Position numbers and translations under genes: made by a program. Below are positions 1-64,000 of a stretch of DNA of 64,000 bases, one piece after another (positions within the stretch are counted from its first letter, which is position 1; each line of letters starts with the position of its first letter). The notes beneath the pieces are model-generated. The model was not told where the DNA came from, did not search any database, and was given only the letters and a program-made list of their open reading frames with translations. Origin of the DNA: Amorphochlora amoebiformis (Eukaryota; Cercozoa; Chlorarachniophyceae); assembly GCA_054601695.1 (NCBI GenBank), contig BAAHQB010000097.1, positions 558,001 through 622,000 on the forward strand. The letters are read 5' to 3'.

Positions 1-57
1 TATATATATATATATATATCCTAACTCTAAACCTTCTACAAAAATTCGACTGAGAAG

Positions 58-268
58 AAACCTTAACCCTAACCGTAACCCTAACCCTAACTCTAACCCT
101 AACCCTAGCCCTAGCCTAACCCTAACCCTAACTTTAATCCTACCCGCCTGTGTGTTTTTGACTGATATAGACATCTTGCTCATAACCAACTTAACTCTAA
201 CCCTAACCCTAACCCTAAGCCTAACCCTAACCCTAGCCCTAACCCTAACACTAACCCTAACCCTAATA
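58..268 (-). repeat. Telomere-like CCCTAA array, degenerate
   Basis: Two blocks (61-135 and 190-268) of CCCTAA with CCGTAA, CTCTAA and CCCTAG variants, split by a 55-bp unique stretch. Internal, not a chromosome end. Confidence 0.9.
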
Positions 269-389
269 GTTACCCTTTAGTATGCTTTGGAGGGAGAAAG
301 AGGGATATGGCTGGGGGCGGGCTGTAGAGGGGACCTATGAATGGAAGATATTGGAAATATGATATGTACATATTTATATATATATATAG

Positions 390-439
<50 letters not shown>

Positions 440-534
440 TATTTCTACATACATGTATATGAATATATATATACATATATATGCACGTATATACGTACAT
501 AAACATGCCAAAAAATGGATATAAATGTACATAT

Positions 535-582
<48 letters not shown>

Positions 583-682
583 ATATGTATGTATTACACA
601 CGCGTATGCTTATAAAAATATATACGCATATACACGTGTATACATATACTACATTCGTAAACATATACACATACACACACAC

Positions 683-723
<41 letters not shown>

Positions 724-844
724 CATAAAAACACAGATAGATGATTATTACACCGTTCGTATATATATATATTTATATATATATGTACATAAACATAAAT
801 ACACATAAATATACATGAATATACATAGCTATACATACACACAC

Positions 845-934
<90 letters not shown>

Positions 935-1185
935 ATTACACACACACTTACATACAACACAAAAACACATATGCACACACAACACACTCAAAAACACAAA
1001 CACAAACACATACACACATACAACACAAAAACACATATACACACACACAACACACTCAAAAAACACACAAACAACACATACAACACATACCCTTTCCGAA
1101 TAAATCCCTATCCTCCTCCGTTATCTGCGCGACCATAGACCCTAAATTTTTTTTGTCATATCAGGCTCAGGGTAGGCTTAAAACT

Positions 1186-1308
1186 TAGGGTTAGGGTTTG
1201 GGTTTGGGTTTAGGTTAGGGTTAGAGTTGAATTTAGTCTAGGATTAGGGTTAGGATTAGGGTTAGGGTTAGGGTTAGGGTTAGGGTTAGGGTTAGGGTTA
1301 GGGTTAGT
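1186..1308 (+). repeat. Telomere-like TTAGGG array
   Basis: About 20 hexamers, ending exactly at the 5' splice site of the exon-like island at 1311-1358 (sense strand GTACTAACCC). Confidence 0.95.
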
Positions 1309-1310
1309 AC

Positions 1311-20525
<19,215 letters not shown>

Positions 20526-20699
20526 AGCACGTCGAGTCACACCATGCTTCCGACTTGAAGAGGAATTGGCCGACAAACTCCCAAAATTAATATTAAATCT
20601 TTTTAATCTTTTTTATTTTACATTTTTAATTTCTCGTATTAACGATTAATTTCTCGGTGGCAAGAAGCGAGTGCCAAAGGCGGGCGCGCGCTGGAAGAC
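20526..20699. promoter_or_regulatory. Putative divergent promoter between PDS5 and the PH-domain gene
   Basis: Only 174 bp separate the PDS5 ATG (20700, plus) from the ATG chosen for the PH-domain gene (20525, minus). The gap has an AT-rich block (about 20581-20650) and a GC-rich block GGCGGGCGCGCGC just before PDS5. No TATA box or known factor site can be asserted. A bidirectional promoter is inferred from geometry alone. Confidence 0.5.
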
Positions 20700-26607
<5,908 letters not shown>

Positions 26608-27080
26608 TAGGAAACATCTGGATCTGCGTCCACTGGACTGCGAGACCTGGACGCGTTGAAATTTTATGTATATGTACATGTACGTCTAGAACGTCGTCAT
26701 AAGAACTACTGACTAGAAGAAAATATGTTCCGATAAGTCATCTTCTTGTCTAAATCAAATACTCAGTTCACGTACGTAATGTATCAAGTGGTATTTTTCT
26801 ACATCTACTAGATCTACATAATACTAGAATACTATCATACTACTACTACTACTAGTACTAAGTACTAGCTCACTCAACTATAGATTAATTATTGCATGTA
26901 AACACCAGCAACCAGAATCATTGACTAATTAATCATGACTAGTATTGCTTCTATCTAGTCTATACTAAACTAAACTAGTAAAAGCTTGCTAGTAGCGATG
27001 CGTGTACAAGTTCTGGCACTTGGGGTACTAGTAGTCGTACTTAGTGTAAAGTATACATAATTGTCCGTACGCATGACTAG

Positions 27081-27200
27081 GCGTACGTACGTACGCATGA
27101 CTAGGCGTACGTACGTACGCATAACTAGGCGTACGTACGTACGCATAACTAAGCGTACGTACGTACGCATAACTAGATAACTAGGCGTACGTACGTACGC
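27081..27200. repeat. Tandem 16-bp palindrome GCGTACGTACGTACGC, 24-bp period
   Basis: Perfect palindromes at 27081-27096, 27105-27120, 27129-27144, 27153-27168 and 27185-27200, linked by AT(G/A)ACTA(G/A). Decayed relatives continue to about 27270. Confidence 0.95.
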
Positions 27201-27632
27201 ATGACTCTAGTGACTAGGCGTACATCCAGTACTAGTAGTACGTACGCATGACCAGGCGTGTGTGTACGTACGAGTTTGTGTAGTCCGAACTAGAGTAATA
27301 TGTAGATCGAGAAAGTACTTGGTTCTAGCGGTTGTATAGAATGTAGTAGTGTATGCAATCCGTTTACCAGTAGTCGTTGAATATTGCTAGATTGATCTAG
27401 ATTGATATAGGGGATCATGCATGATACTCAGACAACCATCATGCAGCAGGTAAACTCAGGTACTACTATGCTACTAGTTTAAGAAGATCTTCATATACAC
27501 AGTATAATTACGTTCGTAGTCTAGTTAATCTAGTTCTAGTACTATTAGTAGTTACATGTGTAGTATCATCATGATACAAATTAAGGATTGTTATGTACTA
27601 GATATAATTACGTCATATGGTATATACGCACA

Positions 27633-27734
<102 letters not shown>

Positions 27735-27899
27735 TAGATATATATACCTAGATATATGTGTATGTATGTACATGTATAAATATCTAAACCAGATAGATAT
27801 ATAGTTCACAGATTTTTTTTTTTTTTACATAAACCATACGCCGTATATCTAGTATATGTTGATCACTGATACAGATGATATATATGAAATTAAAAATGT

Positions 27900-27979
27900 G
27901 TATACATCATAATACATGCATGCTTTTGCACGCATTTGCATACTTGTACCAGAATATCGTGCTGCCGAAGCGAGCACAA
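27900..27979 (-). pseudogene. Truncated U6-snRNA-like sequence
   Basis: The minus strand from 27979 reads GTGCTCGCTTCGGCAGCAC, identical to the 5' stem-loop of U6 snRNA as recalled, then ATATTCT. The central ACAGAGA and AGC triad are absent. A GCAAATGCGTG stretch about 21 nt further on resembles the U6 3' stem. Likely a relic with an internal deletion; a 3'-UTR hairpin is the alternative. Confidence 0.4.
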
Positions 27980-28038
27980 TGCGCATCTGTGTCGGAAATT
28001 ACCTAATTTACATCACGCTTTTCCCTCAGATTAAAGGG

Positions 28039-63482
<35,444 letters not shown>

Positions 63483-63514
63483 CTATATGTATATATGTCA
63501 AATGCATATCTAAC

Positions 63515-63545
<31 letters not shown>

Positions 63546-63590
63546 GTATATAAATATATATATGTATATATGTATGTGTGTGTGTGCGTG

Positions 63591-63625
<35 letters not shown>

Positions 63626-63803
63626 CGTATGTGTGTGTATGTGTGTGTATTTTTGTATGTTGTTGTTTATGTTAAGTATATATATTATATATATATATAT
63701 ATATATAATATAGATATATATGTGTGTGTATATATATAACATATATGTATATATGTATATTACACAATAGAGGAGGATAAGGGGTAACACATGTAGCCTA
63801 TAA

Positions 63804-63911
<108 letters not shown>

Positions 63912-64000
63912 TATACATAATATATATAATTATAATATATATCCCTATATATACTTGTATGTGGTATATGTGTGTATATGTATATGTATATATATAAATA

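Noticed and set aside
58-268. Chromosome end at the left edge
   Set aside because: CCCTAA blocks are internal, degenerate and in mixed orientation across the window; many are demonstrably intronic.
63760-63800. Possible further upstream SPP-like exon (TTTATTTATAG|GCTACATGTG...)
   Set aside because: Translation does not resemble the strands before HxxEH and the donor is unclear.

Overview
The window is eukaryotic: spliceosomal GT-AG introns, TTAGGG-type telomeric hexamers, a PDS5 cohesin gene, and more than half of the bases in (TA)n microsatellite. One gene strongly resembles the stromal processing peptidase of plastids (M16 metalloprotease), so an alga or other plastid-bearing protist is the best guess; that is inference and no taxon is assigned. 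Nearly all long open frames here are translations of TA, CA, CT, GA or telomeric repeats. The real coding sequence is a string of short exons sitting as islands between (TA)n tracts.

Layout: (1) about 1.3-20.5 kb, minus strand: a gene whose first exons encode a PH domain, then a PX domain, then a segment with papain-like (NlpC/P60, YiiX-type) motifs; exon assignment is firm from 20.5 to about 12.9 kb and tentative below that. (2) 20.70-26.61 kb, plus strand: a complete eight-exon PDS5 gene (1273 codons as modelled), divergent from gene 1 across a 174-bp gap. (3) 26.6-28.0 kb: an intergenic stretch rich in CTAG, with a 24-bp palindrome array and a truncated U6-snRNA-like hairpin. (4) 28.04 kb to beyond 63.48 kb, minus strand: about 48 exons of a stromal-processing-peptidase-like M16 protease. 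Exon phases chain correctly over almost the whole length; the stop is at 28039 and the 5' end lies beyond 63.5 kb. PDS5 and the protease converge on the intergenic stretch.

Introns hold (TA)n, interstitial TTAGGG/CCCTAA arrays, kilobase CT or GA tracts, several minisatellites, and a striking class of repeats: truncated copies of the neighbouring exon that keep one splice site. Copies with the 5' splice site lie in the intron downstream of the parent exon; copies with the 3' splice site lie in the intron upstream. The largest array has 21 such copies (51.2-53.1 kb). Five near-identical 27-nt in-frame microexons occur at 30.7-31.4 kb.

Exon calls were made by eye from splice-site context, reading phase and family resemblance recalled from memory; no alignment or database search was run. 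Coordinates of individual exons may be off where alternative AG or GT sites exist.
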